Below, piece by piece: positions 1 through 8,585 of a stretch of 64,000 nt of DNA. Both the position numbers and the translations under genes were made by a program. The stretch is from Bacteroidales bacterium UBA4360 (lineage in GTDB: Bacteria; Bacteroidota; Bacteroidia; Bacteroidales; UBA932). Positions within the stretch are counted from its first letter, which is position 1; each line of letters begins with the position of its first letter. Location of the stretch: NCBI GenBank assembly GCA_002393945.1, contig DGSO01000023.1, positions 52,637 to 116,636 of the forward strand, written 5' to 3'. The notes beneath the pieces were generated by a model, which was not told the DNA's origin, ran no database searches, and saw only the letters and a program-made list of their open reading frames with translations.

Positions 1-429
1 CGGGAAAGACTTGATGAAAATGACACCGGCAAGAAGCACCCAGGACACTATGCTATTGGAGAACGATACCACGGGAACCAGGGCCGAACGCATCTGCAGG
101 GACGGGTATCTGGTGGCGTGCTGCACAACGTGGCCGCATTCATGCGCAGCCACGGCGGCGGCAGACACCGAGCGTCCGAAGTACACATCCTCCGAAAGAT
201 TCACCGTCTTGGTGGTGGGGTCGTAGTGGTCCGTGAGCTTTCCCGGGATGGAAACTATCTGCACGTCACGTATGCCGTGTGCGGCAAGCATGCGGGATGC
301 GACCTCTGCGCCGGTTATGCCGAGAGGCACTTCCGAATATTTCTTGAACCTTGACTGCAGCATGTTCTGAACAATCATGCTCAGAACCATGACCGCAATC
401 ATTATTATCCAAATGGCAGAGCTTGACAT
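1..429 (-). CDS. YugP-type neutral zinc metallopeptidase, C-terminal part missing at window edge
   Basis: The first 143 codons of a membrane zinc metallopeptidase (Zn_peptidase_2/YugP family); the reading frame runs off the left edge without a stop. It opens with a hydrophobic segment (residues about 5-17). Residues near 95-100 read HECGHVVQ, the HExxH zinc-binding motif, preceded by an Ala-rich helix as usual in the family. A second hydrophobic stretch starts near residue 125. The family is about 225-235 residues, so about 90 residues lie outside the window. The start is the ATG at 429, which has a -7 box about 18 bp upstream and is divergent from alr. Physiological substrates of the family are poorly defined. 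The family call is firm; the function is not. Confidence 0.85.
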   Translation of the reverse strand, partial: MSSSAIWIIMIAVMVLSMIVQNMLQSRFKKYSEVPLGITGAEVASRMLAAHGIRDVQIVSIPGKLTDHYDPTTKTVNLSEDVYFGRSVSAAAVAAHECGHVVQHATRYPSLQMRSALVPVVSFSNSIVSWVLLAGVIFIKSFP

Positions 430-446
430 AATCTTCTCCTTTTCTG

Positions 447-454
447 CAAAAATA
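447..454 (-). promoter_or_regulatory. -7 box for the Zn peptidase gene
   Basis: On the minus strand this reads TATTTTTG, matching the Bacteroidota TAnnTTTG -7 element, 17 bp before the ATG at 429. It is back-to-back with the alr box. No good -33 TTTG was found. Confidence 0.5.
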
Positions 455-467
455 CAATTTTATTTCG

Positions 468-475
468 TATTTTTG
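468..475 (+). promoter_or_regulatory. -7 box for alr
   Basis: TATTTTTG matches TAnnTTTG and ends 17 bp before the alr ATG at 493. It forms a divergent promoter pair with the box at 447-454. Confidence 0.5.
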
Positions 476-492
476 CATGATTTATCAGGTAT

Positions 493-1599
493 ATGCACAT
501 CGGCACAGATGATTTTTCAAGGCTGGAGCTTTCGCTGAAAGGCTGCACCGAGAATTACAGATATTTTCGCTCCCTTCTGGAGCCAAAGACCAAACTTCTT
601 GTCCTGGTCAAGGCCAACGCATACGGTCACGGTGCGGTGGAATTCGCCGCCATGATGCAGCGCGCCGGGGCCGATTACCTCGCCGTCGCATACCCCATAG
701 AAGGCCTTGAACTAAGGAAAAACGGTATTTCGCTGCCTATAATCGTACTCACCGCGGGTACGGATTTCTACAACGAGATAATCGACACCCGCATGGAGCC
801 GAGCATTCCCAACCTGGAATCCTTGAAAATACTTGTGGGCATCCTGAAGGAACGTGGCCTCAAAGACTATCCGGTTCACATCAAGCTGGATACGGGCATG
901 CATAGGCTGGGCTTCGTACAGTCCGAGATCAAGGAGCTTACGGATTATCTGAAAGCCACCCCCGAGGTGCGCGTGAAGTCCATGTTCTCCCACCTTTGCG
1001 TAGCGGAGGATCCAGAGCAGGACACCTTCACCCTCTCCCAGATTGAACTCTTCCAGAAACTCACCGCACAGGTTGCCGATGCCATCGGCTACATGCCCAT
1101 GCGCCACATCCTGAACTCCGCCGGCATAGAGAGATTCCCGCAGTACCAGTTTGACATGGTGCGCCTGGGAATCGGCATATATGGCGTGAGCGCAATACCC
1201 GGCCGACGCCTTGCACCGGTAGCCTCCCTCAAGTGCAAAATTCTGCAAATCAAGCACCTGCAGCCCGGAGACACTGTTGGCTATGGTCGATGGGGCCACG
1301 CCGGCGAAGGCACCGTCATCGCCACCATCCCCGTAGGTTATGCCGATGGCATCGACCGTCACCTTGGCCGCGGAGCCGCCTCCTTCAGCGTCAACGGCCA
1401 CAGAGCTCCCACCATCGGCAACATCTGCATGGACATGTGCATGCTCGACGTCACCGGCATCCCCGCACAGGTCGGAGACACCGTAACCATCTTCGGAGAA
1501 GACCCCCAGGTCACGGAACTTGCCGATATCCTTGGCACAATCCCCTACGAAATCCTGGCCTCCGTCCCGCGCCGTATCGAGCGCATCGTTATCCGATAA
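493..1599 (+). CDS. alr: alanine racemase
   Basis: PLP-dependent enzyme that interconverts L- and D-alanine in the cytoplasm, supplying D-Ala for peptidoglycan. The pyridoxal lysine is K40 in VKANAYGHG near the N-terminus, heading the TIM-barrel. The C-terminal beta domain carries GDTVGYGRWG, where the tyrosine is the expected second catalytic base, and GNICMDMCMLDV. Its 368 residues fit a stand-alone Alr; several Bacteroidota instead carry a MurF-Alr fusion, which this is not. The gene is monocistronic, with its own -7 box and a repeat-filled gap after the stop. Confidence 0.95.
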   Translation: MHIGTDDFSRLELSLKGCTENYRYFRSLLEPKTKLLVLVKANAYGHGAVEFAAMMQRAGADYLAVAYPIEGLELRKNGISLPIIVLTAGTDFYNEIIDTRMEPSIPNLESLKILVGILKERGLKDYPVHIKLDTGMHRLGFVQSEIKELTDYLKATPEVRVKSMFSHLCVAEDPEQDTFTLSQIELFQKLTAQVADAIGYMPMRHILNSAGIERFPQYQFDMVRLGIGIYGVSAIPGRRLAPVASLKCKILQIKHLQPGDTVGYGRWGHAGEGTVIATIPVGYADGIDRHLGRGAASFSVNGHRAPTIGNICMDMCMLDVTGIPAQVGDTVTIFGEDPQVTELADILGTIPYEILASVPRRIERIVIR

Positions 1600-1616
1600 A
1601 CTATTCGTGATACACT

Positions 1617-1724
1617 CACACCACCACTTTTTGCTCTGGAGCAGCGTTTTTGGTGGTTTGCCCCTGTTTAAACTATGCCAAACCACCGTTTTCGGCCTTC
1701 TGTGCACAAAAACGGTGGTTTGAA
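1617..1724. repeat. 62-bp-period hairpin repeat, two units
   Basis: This fills most of the alr/nadE convergent gap. Two units start at 1617 (CACACCACC) and 1679 (CAAACCACCGTTTTCGGCC), exactly 62 bp apart. The second unit is a hairpin with arms CAAACCACCGTTTT and AAAACGGTGGTTTG. The linker TGTTTAAACT.TGCCAAA recurs at 63966-63982, so the family is dispersed. It may also act as a bidirectional terminator. Confidence 0.8.
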
Positions 1725-1743
1725 TGTATCAAAGAATTGGAGC

Positions 1744-2481
1744 CTAAGGCTCGAAATGCGGAATAGGCTTGAGCTTGAAGAGGTTCAGCTCATGCTTGCG
1801 GTCGATGAGGGCCTTGGTGGCAGGGTCTTCGCAGATTCCTGTGCGGATGTATCGGTCCAGAACGGCATAGGTGAAGCCAAGGTTGTCTTCGTCCGTCTTG
1901 CCGCAGAGGCCGTCAGAGGGCGTTTTTTCCACAAGGTCTACAGGCAGGCCGATTTCCTTTCCGACTGCAATCACCTCTGCGACGGTAAGACCGCCAAGAG
2001 GTGAAAAGTCACCGGCGGCGTCTCCGTAGCGGGTGCTGTAGCCAACCCAGTCCTCTGAAAGGTTGCAGGTGTTGGCAACGCGGCCATTGTTGGACTGAGA
2101 GACAGCATAGAGTGCAGTCATCCTTATGCGGGGTGCCATGTTGATGCGGGTCTGGTCGCTTGCGGCGTGTCCCAGCTTTGCCTCAACCTCTTCCATCAGG
2201 GCATTGAAAGTTGTGCCGATATTGATGTCGTACCTCTTTATTCCAAGATGATTGATAAGCTTGATGCTGTCCTCAATGTCGGGCTGGATGCCGTTGGGCA
2301 TGGTTACGCCTATTACCCTGTCCTTTCCTAGTGCCTTGACGCACAGGCCGGCCACCACGCTGCTGTCCTTTCCCCCGGATATGCCGATAACGGCATTACA
2401 GCCTTTGCCGTTCTCTTCGAACCAGTCCTGTATCCATTTCACCGCAGCTGCGGCAGTCTTTTTTGCATCGAACTTTTCCAT
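1744..2481 (-). CDS. nadE: NAD synthetase, ammonia-type
   Basis: Last step of NAD synthesis: amidates deamido-NAD with ATP. The PP-loop SGGKDSS is at residues 35-41, and the deamido-NAD/ATP pocket region (NTCNLSEDWVGYSTRYGD, GDFSPLGG) is intact in the middle. At 245 residues there is no N-terminal glutaminase domain, so it should use free ammonia or depend on an external glutaminase. The gene is alone on this strand, with a -7 box at 2501-2508, and converges on alr. Confidence 0.94.
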   Translation of the reverse strand: MEKFDAKKTAAAAVKWIQDWFEENGKGCNAVIGISGGKDSSVVAGLCVKALGKDRVIGVTMPNGIQPDIEDSIKLINHLGIKRYDINIGTTFNALMEEVEAKLGHAASDQTRINMAPRIRMTALYAVSQSNNGRVANTCNLSEDWVGYSTRYGDAAGDFSPLGGLTVAEVIAVGKEIGLPVDLVEKTPSDGLCGKTDEDNLGFTYAVLDRYIRTGICEDPATKALIDRKHELNLFKLKPIPHFEP

Positions 2482-2500
2482 ATGTCATTCCATTTTTCCA

Positions 2501-2508
2501 CAAAAATA
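2501..2508 (-). promoter_or_regulatory. -7 box for nadE
   Basis: Reads TATTTTTG on the minus strand, 19 bp before the nadE ATG. It is divergent from the box at 2511-2518. Confidence 0.5.
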
Positions 2509-2510
2509 GT

Positions 2511-2518
2511 TAAATTTG
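2511..2518 (+). promoter_or_regulatory. -7 box for the DJ-1 family gene
   Basis: TAAATTTG matches TAnnTTTG, 16 bp before the ATG at 2535. Confidence 0.5.
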
Positions 2519-2534
2519 GGAAAATCTACAGCAT

Positions 2535-3107
2535 ATGAAAGGAGTAACAATCTTTTTGGCTTCCGGTTTTGAGGACATGGAGGCTCTTTCAACCCGTGAC
2601 GTTCTCATCCGCGGTGGAATAGACGTGAACCTGGTATCGATCACCGACGAGTACATGGTAGAGAGTTCCCATGGCCTTTCCGTCGGAGTCGACTCGAACC
2701 GCCATGACTTCGAATTCGAAGAAAGCGGGACCACCCGCGAGGATGTCATGATTTTCCCGGGCGGCATGCCGGGCTCGAAGAATCTCGCCTCGGACGCAGA
2801 CCTCATGCTCCTCATGCGCGAACATTACGAAGCCGGCGGCACCGTGGCGGCAATCTGTGCTGCTCCGGGCCTGGTGCTCTCTCAGCTTGACGATGTCAAA
2901 GGCGTGAAATTCACCTGCTTCGACGGTTTCGAAGGAGCCATGATTGCCAAAGGAGCAGTGTATACTCCCGAAAAGGCCGTGGTGGACGGCCGCATTATCA
3001 CCGGCCGCGGTGCCGGCTGCGCCGTGGACTTCGCCCTCGCCATAGTAGAATACCTGCGCGGCGGCGAGGTGGCCGCAAACGTACGCCACGGTCTCATGCT
3101 CGATTAA
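2535..3107 (+). CDS. DJ-1/PfpI (YajL/ThiJ) family protein
   Basis: A 190-residue flavodoxin-like class I glutamine-amidotransferase-fold protein. The conserved acidic residue is in GFEDME (E13), and the nucleophile-elbow cysteine is C108 in AAICAAPG. GRGAGCAVDFALAIVE near the C-terminus is typical of the YajL/DJ-1 branch. Members act as chaperones, deglycases or glyoxalase-like enzymes, and the activity of this one cannot be told from sequence. It is followed 4 bp later by the LOG-family gene, so the two are probably co-transcribed. Confidence 0.88.
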   Translation: MKGVTIFLASGFEDMEALSTRDVLIRGGIDVNLVSITDEYMVESSHGLSVGVDSNRHDFEFEESGTTREDVMIFPGGMPGSKNLASDADLMLLMREHYEAGGTVAAICAAPGLVLSQLDDVKGVKFTCFDGFEGAMIAKGAVYTPEKAVVDGRIITGRGAGCAVDFALAIVEYLRGGEVAANVRHGLMLD

Positions 3108-3111
3108 CGCC

Positions 3112-3636
3112 ATGAAAAAGATAGCAGTATTCTGTTCCTCCAGCGAAAACATTAATCCCGATTATACAGCTGCCGCCCGTGAAGTAGTAGGCGGCCTCTG
3201 CCGCAAGGGTTATGGCATAGTGTCCGGCGGCTCCTACCGCGGCACCATGGGCACCGTATCTGACGCCGCAAAGGCTGCCGGAGGCTACCACAAGGGCGTT
3301 CTGCCGGAGTTCATGCTCACCTTCGTCTATGACGGCCTGTCAGAAGTGGTCTGGACCAAGACTATGTCCGAAAGAAAGGAGGAAATGCGCCGTGACACAG
3401 TTGCCGTCATCGCCCTCCCGGGCGGCATCGGCACCCTTGACGAGCTCATTGAGACCCACGTACTTCGAAAGCTCAAGCAGTACGGCGGCCGCATCATCGT
3501 CCTGAATACAGGCGGCTTCTACGAACCCTTCAAGGCCCTCCTTGACCACTACGTCTCAGAGCATATGCTCACCCCCGCAGACCGCGACCTCATAGAATTC
3601 TACGACACCCCTGAGGATCTCCTCAAGACCTTCTGA
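3112..3636 (+). CDS. LOG family (TIGR00730) Rossmann-fold protein
   Basis: A 174-residue cytoplasmic protein of the lysine-decarboxylase-like/LOG family; characterised members cleave ribose 5-phosphate from nucleotides (cytokinin-activating or AMP-nucleosidase-like). The diagnostic PGGIGTLDE is at residues 103-111, with the glycine-rich GGSYRGTMG near residue 40. The usual GGGxxGLMG reads GGSYRGTMG here, a modest variation. Start ATG at 3112, in an operon with the DJ-1 gene. Family membership is secure; the substrate is inferred. Confidence 0.88.
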   Translation: MKKIAVFCSSSENINPDYTAAAREVVGGLCRKGYGIVSGGSYRGTMGTVSDAAKAAGGYHKGVLPEFMLTFVYDGLSEVVWTKTMSERKEEMRRDTVAVIALPGGIGTLDELIETHVLRKLKQYGGRIIVLNTGGFYEPFKALLDHYVSEHMLTPADRDLIEFYDTPEDLLKTF

Positions 3637-3680
3637 CTTCTCTTGATACATTCAAGGCGCCTGCGGCCGGCACCAAAATA

Positions 3681-3704
3681 ATACCCGCTCACTTTGAGCG
3701 GGTA
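3681..3704 (-). terminator. intrinsic terminator overlapping the der stop codon
   Basis: Inverted repeat with arms ATACCCGCTCA and TGAGCGGGTAT around a short loop. It spans the last codons and stop of der and is followed on the minus strand by a T-rich run. It could serve the convergent LOG gene as well. Confidence 0.6.
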
Positions 3705-4996
3705 TATATTTGGATGGGGCAGCCTTCGAAGTCGAAGTGCTGGCGGAGTTTGTTCTCGAGGAAGCGCTTGTAGGGATCCTTGACCCACTGGGGCAGGTTG
3801 CAGAAGAAGGCGAACTGCGGAGTGCGGGTGGGAAGCTGGGTTACGTACTTGATCTTGATGTACTTACCCTTCCATGCTGGCGGCGGGTAGTTTTCGATCT
3901 CCGGAAGCATGGCGTCGTTGAGCTGAGATGTGGAGATGCGGCGGGCCATGTTGGCGGCAACGCGGGCGGCGGCATCAAGGACATCCAGTATCCTCTGCTT
4001 CTCCAGTACCGAAGTGAACACTATGGGAATGTCGTTGAACGGGGCGAGGCGTGCCTTGAGCGACTCGGTATAGTCCCGCATGGTGTTCACGTCCTTTTCA
4101 AAGAGGTCCCACTTGTTCACGACAATCACGCAGCCCTTGCGGTTCTTCTGGATGATGTTGAATATGTTCATGTCCTGGGCTTCCATGCCAAGGGTGGCGT
4201 CTATCATGAGGATACAGACATCTGAGTGTTCGATGGTCCTCATGGCGCGGAGAACGGAGTAGAACTCCAGGTCTTCCGTAACCTTGCCGCGCTTTCGCAT
4301 GCCGGCGGTGTCCACCAGCATGAACTCGTGGCCGAACTTGTTATAGTAGGTAGAGATGGAGTCGCGGGTAGTGCCTGCAACCGGCGTGACGATGTTCCTC
4401 TCCTCTCCAAGCAGCGCATTGGTAAGGGACGACTTGCCCACGTTGGGGCGGCCCACAATGGCGATATGGGGAAGGTCTGCGTGGTCGTCATCGGCGGCGG
4501 AATCCTCCGGGAGGACCTCCAGAATGCGGTCCAGAAGATCTCCGGTGCCGGAGCCGTTCGCTGCCGATATGGACCAGATCTCACCAAGGCCAAGGGCGTA
4601 GAAATCGAAGACGTCGTACATCTTCTCGCCGGAATCGACCTTGTTCACGCAGAGGACCACGGGCTTGGTGCTGCGGCGGAGGAGATCGGCAATTTCTGCA
4701 TCATAATCGGTGATGCCGGTGGCGGCTTCGCACATGAAGAGGACCACATCGGCCTCATCGATGGCGATGACTACCTGACGGCGGATGGCGTCCTCGAAGA
4801 CGTCATCGGAATTGGAGGTGTAGCCGCCCGTATCCACTACGGAGAATTCGCGGCCGTTCCATTCGCACTTGCCGTAATGCCTGTCGCGGGTTACGCCCGC
4901 TGTCTCATCCACGATAGCCTGACGCATTCCCACCAGGCGGTTGAAAAGGGTTGACTTTCCTACATTCGGTCTCCCGACTATTGCCACTAAAGCCAT
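3689..4996 (-). CDS. der: ribosome biogenesis GTPase Der (EngA)
   Basis: Essential double GTPase acting in 50S subunit assembly. There are two tandem G domains, each opening with GRPNVGKS (residues 8-15 and again near 180), each with DTxG and NKxD motifs, then a KH-like C-terminal domain. The 435-residue length is typical. It lies downstream of the phosphoethanolamine-transferase-like gene (6 bp gap) but has its own -7 box inside the end of that gene. The hairpin at 3681-3704 overlaps its stop. Confidence 0.97.
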   Translation of the reverse strand: MALVAIVGRPNVGKSTLFNRLVGMRQAIVDETAGVTRDRHYGKCEWNGREFSVVDTGGYTSNSDDVFEDAIRRQVVIAIDEADVVLFMCEAATGITDYDAEIADLLRRSTKPVVLCVNKVDSGEKMYDVFDFYALGLGEIWSISAANGSGTGDLLDRILEVLPEDSAADDDHADLPHIAIVGRPNVGKSSLTNALLGEERNIVTPVAGTTRDSISTYYNKFGHEFMLVDTAGMRKRGKVTEDLEFYSVLRAMRTIEHSDVCILMIDATLGMEAQDMNIFNIIQKNRKGCVIVVNKWDLFEKDVNTMRDYTESLKARLAPFNDIPIVFTSVLEKQRILDVLDAAARVAANMARRISTSQLNDAMLPEIENYPPPAWKGKYIKIKYVTQLPTRTPQFAFFCNLPQWVKDPYKRFLENKLRQHFDFEGCPIQIYTRSK

Positions 4997-5002
4997 AAGA
5001 AT

Positions 5003-6520
5003 CTAATTTTTTGCAAAGATAGTCAAGTTTTCGTCAAAAATGGGACTTTCCACCCCAAAGAAATCCAAAACAGTGTGATAAACACTGTGCTGGCCCACGA
5101 GATCAAGGTCCTTGTACACCAGCGAGGAATCCGAGGTCCATACCACGAAAGGTATCTCTATCTGCTCGCGCGGAGCCATCGAAAACGGCACTCCATGCAT
5201 GTACAGGTTGTTTTCGCCAAGGGATTCGCCATGGTCGGAGACAAACAGCATGCAGCTCCTGCGGGAAGGAACGGAGCGCAGGACCTCTATCACGCTGTGA
5301 ATCAGATAATCCGTATACACGACGCTGTTGTCATAGGCATTGAAGAGTTCCTCCTGCGAGGTCTTCGCCATCTCCACGGTATTGCACACGGGGGTGAACA
5401 CCTCGAACTGGGGCGGATAATTCGTATTGTACGCCGGGCCGTGGTTGGTGTAGGCGTGGATTACGATGAAGACCTTGTCGGCAGTACTGGATTCGATATC
5501 TTCACGGAGGCCTTCCAGGAGGATGCCGTCGTAATGGTCATCGGCATCGGGGAAACGCTTTTTGAGGTCGCCGATCTTGTAATACTTGGGCGTATGGACT
5601 GGCGGTTCTCCCCAGTTGCTGGTGCGCCAGGAGACATCGGCCCCCATGCGCTGGAGGTAGTTGGGAAGGATTTCGTTGAGTTCGCGCGAGGGCCGGTACT
5701 CCAGGATCGCCTTCACCCCTGCCGATGTATAAGTGGCCGATGATTCCGCCACATAGGCCTTCACCCCGTCCTTCGAAGTGTAGGGATTGGTCTCACGGGG
5801 GTAGCCGTAAAGGGAGAAGTGGTCCCTTCGGACGGATTCGCCGATGAAAAGCACGCAGACGTCCTTGCTGCCGCTCACCGATGTAGGGTCCGGAAGGAGG
5901 ATTTCACTCCTTTCGGCCTTGTGCTTGGCGTCCAGGTAGCGGAAGGTGTTCACCGTGTAGGACCAGGGCATTAGAAGGCTGCCCAGTTCGGTGGAATTGC
6001 GGTCTATCCAAGGCCAGTTCTTCATATTGCCGAAAATGACCGCCGCAAGCGCTGCAACGGCGATTCCGCAGCCGCCCAGGAAGCCCTTCCAGCTGCCGTA
6101 ATCGACCTTTCTTCCAAACACATAGATGCACGGCAGCACACACAGGCCGATGATATAGAGCACAAACGCCAGCGAGAAGAAGCCGGAGGCCTCTGAATAC
6201 TGCGTATTGATTACGTTTCCCATCATCTCGTCTGTCACCAGCACCTGGTAATCGTTGACGAAATACAGCATCACGGCATCTCCGAAAAGCGTAAACGCCA
6301 CGATGCACTTCCCCACGAAACGCCCCAGGAATACAAGGACGTAGTACAGGAAGAAGTCAAGGATGAGAAGAATGAGGGCGGCGCTCACAATGAGCATGAC
6401 CCCGTTGAAACCGGGGTTTACATACTTCACCGCATGAGAGAAAAACGGCAGGTGAAATGCCGCCACCGTAAATATACTCAGGACGAGGCAGTACAGCCAG
6501 AGTCTTACTTTCTTTTCCAT
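5003..6520 (-). CDS. phosphoethanolamine transferase-like inner-membrane enzyme (EptA/sulfatase superfamily)
   Basis: A 505-residue protein with about five N-terminal membrane helices (residues 1-165) and a periplasmic alkaline-phosphatase-fold domain. Metal-site motifs are visible: FIGESVRRDHFSLYGYPRE near residue 227 and SDHGESLGE near 430. Family members move phosphoethanolamine from phosphatidylethanolamine to lipid A or core sugars. In classical EptA the nucleophile is Thr in GETARAD; here the motif is GESVRRD, with serine in that place. The gene overlaps the PHP-domain gene by 16 bp within a cell-envelope cluster. The acceptor is unknown. Confidence 0.82.
   Translation of the reverse strand: MEKKVRLWLYCLVLSIFTVAAFHLPFFSHAVKYVNPGFNGVMLIVSAALILLILDFFLYYVLVFLGRFVGKCIVAFTLFGDAVMLYFVNDYQVLVTDEMMGNVINTQYSEASGFFSLAFVLYIIGLCVLPCIYVFGRKVDYGSWKGFLGGCGIAVAALAAVIFGNMKNWPWIDRNSTELGSLLMPWSYTVNTFRYLDAKHKAERSEILLPDPTSVSGSKDVCVLFIGESVRRDHFSLYGYPRETNPYTSKDGVKAYVAESSATYTSAGVKAILEYRPSRELNEILPNYLQRMGADVSWRTSNWGEPPVHTPKYYKIGDLKKRFPDADDHYDGILLEGLREDIESSTADKVFIVIHAYTNHGPAYNTNYPPQFEVFTPVCNTVEMAKTSQEELFNAYDNSVVYTDYLIHSVIEVLRSVPSRRSCMLFVSDHGESLGENNLYMHGVPFSMAPREQIEIPFVVWTSDSSLVYKDLDLVGQHSVYHTVLDFFGVESPIFDENLTIFAKN
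5014..5021 (-). promoter_or_regulatory. -7 box for der
   Basis: Minus-strand TATCTTTG, 17 bp before the der ATG. It gives der an internal promoter within the cluster. Confidence 0.45.
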
Positions 6521-7701
6521 AAAGCAAAGAGCAGATAAACGAGCCCCGCAAACAATGCAAGGACCGCAAGGTTGTAAAACACCGTAAGGAGGATGTTCAC
6601 CGGATGGTCAGATACCCTGAGCGGAGTGCTTGACACCGATGCGTCATACCTTGCAAACGGGTTTGTATAAATAACTTCCCCGCCGGGGAAGAAAGCGGTG
6701 AGGCGGGCGAAGCGGTCATCGGCCTTCATGGTATACTCCGCGGCGGCGGTATCTTCATACAGCGCAAGGACGGCATGGTCCTGACCGTTGACGCGGATGC
6801 TGTCGGCCTTCTGCGAAAGGGCGATGTAGATGGTGCTGCCGTCCAGGCCGATGTCCTCTATATACGGCAAGTGCCTGTTTTTCTCATACTTGACAGCCCA
6901 GTCCCCTTTGCCGTAGTCCGGGACGCGCATCGCGTAGTAGCAGCCGCCCATGAGGGTTTTCTTCAGGTCCTCGTACCTGCCGGAAGGCGTGTTGAGGAAA
7001 TTGCAGCGGATGCCCACGGCGGCGGTCCAGTCGGGATAGTGAAGGTCGTCATTGGCAAGGCCGAAGCTGTAATGGCCCGCACTCAGAGCCCAGTCCCAGT
7101 ACTCGTTTTGCGTGCTGATATGGGTGTCCAGCTCCATAATCTCATATCCGGTGAGCTTTTCCATGTGATCCCTGGAAGTACCCACGGTACGGTAAGGATG
7201 GTTCATCTGAATGAAATCGGAGCCGTCTCCCAGATAGTCCAGTTCAAACTGCTTCTGGGATGCCAGGAGCGGGAGAAGCGGGTCGAAATGCTTCACCTTG
7301 CTGCTGCCGAAGACAAGCTTGTGGAACTTGAAAGGGCTGTAGCCGTGCTCGTACACGTTCACCTGCAGGGTGGAATCCGTAGGATGGGGCGTTATCTCGT
7401 TATGGTTGGAGAAGGTCACCACGTCGTAGCCCAGTTTCTGAAGAACCTCAAGCGTTTCCCCGGCCGTGAACTTGCACTCGTTCAGCGGGCCTTTCACTTT
7501 GGAATGACAGTGGAAAAGGGAGCGCTTCCAGCCGATGGATTTATCCAGCTGGCTGTAGGGGTTGAATATATCGGCACCTTCAAAAGGCTTAGGGGCCTCG
7601 AAATTGTAAATGGGGCTCACGGCCGTTGCCGTAAATACCATGGCCGCCACAAGGAGGACGGTCACCAGCACCCGCCAGAGTATGCTCCAGAACTTTTTCA
7701 T
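6505..7701 (-). CDS. membrane-anchored PHP-superfamily metal-dependent phosphoesterase-like protein
   Basis: 398 residues, with a hydrophobic helix at each end (about 8-28 and 370-394), so the central domain should sit in the periplasm. The centre carries PHP-type metal motifs: FHCHS near residue 63, SNHNE near 97, MNHPY near 165 and ANDDLH near 216. A beta-rich domain follows. PHP proteins hydrolyse phosphoesters, but the substrate here is unknown. It overlaps the lipid-kinase gene upstream by 4 bp and the phosphoethanolamine-transferase-like gene downstream by 16 bp, which suggests a shared role in phospholipid or lipid A metabolism (inference). Confidence 0.72.
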   Translation of the reverse strand: MKKFWSILWRVLVTVLLVAAMVFTATAVSPIYNFEAPKPFEGADIFNPYSQLDKSIGWKRSLFHCHSKVKGPLNECKFTAGETLEVLQKLGYDVVTFSNHNEITPHPTDSTLQVNVYEHGYSPFKFHKLVFGSSKVKHFDPLLPLLASQKQFELDYLGDGSDFIQMNHPYRTVGTSRDHMEKLTGYEIMELDTHISTQNEYWDWALSAGHYSFGLANDDLHYPDWTAAVGIRCNFLNTPSGRYEDLKKTLMGGCYYAMRVPDYGKGDWAVKYEKNRHLPYIEDIGLDGSTIYIALSQKADSIRVNGQDHAVLALYEDTAAAEYTMKADDRFARLTAFFPGGEVIYTNPFARYDASVSSTPLRVSDHPVNILLTVFYNLAVLALFAGLVYLLFALWKRK

Positions 7702-8585
7702 ATCTTCTTTATCATAGAACTTGGAACAAGCACGTTAAGCGCCTGAGGGATAACGGACAGGTCGAATTCCGTGCCGCCTTCGGAAGGGTCTCCGTCAAAG
7801 TGGACGGCCCCCGGCTTTTGCCTTGATATATGAATGCTGGGACCTCGGAAATTGAGCACGTACGAGCTCGTATGGGCATATCCGGTCATGAGCCTCCGCA
7901 CAAGCGAAGGTATCACTATGGTCCTGAAAGGCCTCACCACCACAACGTCCAGCATGCCGTCCGTTAGGGAAGCCATGGGCGCAATCCTGGCCTGGTTGCC
8001 CCACTGGTTGGCATTTGCCACCGTCACAAAAATGGCATCGCCGCTCCAGGTTTCGCCCCCGGCGGTAACGGTGAAATGCTCCACCGGATTGTTCTTCCAC
8101 TCGTTCCAGGCATAGTGGATATAGCGTGCAAGGCCGCGGCGGGAAGACTTGGCAAAATCCTGGCTCACCTTCGCGTCCAGGCCGAAGCCCGCCGTACAGA
8201 GGAAATACCTGCCGTTTATCTGCGCAACGTCTATCTTTGCCACCGCCCCTTTATTGATGACTTTCACTGCCGATGCAATATCCCGGCTCAGACCGAGATG
8301 CAGCGCAAGGCCGTCCCCGCTGCCGCAGGGTATGATTCCCATCACCTTGTCCGTGCCGATAAGACCGCGGGCCACCTCGTTCACGGTACCGTCGCCGCCC
8401 ACGGCAACCACTATGTCGGCAGTGCTTTGGCGGGCCAGGCGCTCTGCATGGCCGCCTTCCTCGGTCATGAGGACTTCGGCATTATATAAGTCCGTGTCAA
8501 GGTGCCTTCCTATTGCAGAAAGCACCTTGGACTTGTCTTTATCCCCAGAAATGGGGTTTACTATGAAAGATACTTTTTTCTTCAT
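7698..8585 (-). CDS. diacylglycerol/lipid kinase family protein (YegS/DgkB-like)
   Basis: A 295-residue soluble lipid kinase of the DAGK catalytic family. It opens with VNPISGDKDKS, and the nucleotide-binding GGDGTVNEVARGL lies near residue 79; the C-terminal half is the beta-sandwich lipid-binding domain. Members phosphorylate diacylglycerol, sphingoid bases or related lipids. It overlaps its neighbours by 4 bp on both sides, so translation is probably coupled. The exact lipid is not predictable. Confidence 0.86.
   Translation of the reverse strand: MKKKVSFIVNPISGDKDKSKVLSAIGRHLDTDLYNAEVLMTEEGGHAERLARQSTADIVVAVGGDGTVNEVARGLIGTDKVMGIIPCGSGDGLALHLGLSRDIASAVKVINKGAVAKIDVAQINGRYFLCTAGFGLDAKVSQDFAKSSRRGLARYIHYAWNEWKNNPVEHFTVTAGGETWSGDAIFVTVANANQWGNQARIAPMASLTDGMLDVVVVRPFRTIVIPSLVRRLMTGYAHTSSYVLNFRGPSIHISRQKPGAVHFDGDPSEGGTEFDLSVIPQALNVLVPSSMIKKI

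Noticed and set aside
712..1707. 331-codon frame antisense to alr
   Set aside because: It mirrors the alr codon pattern and has no motif; alr is unmistakable on the other strand.
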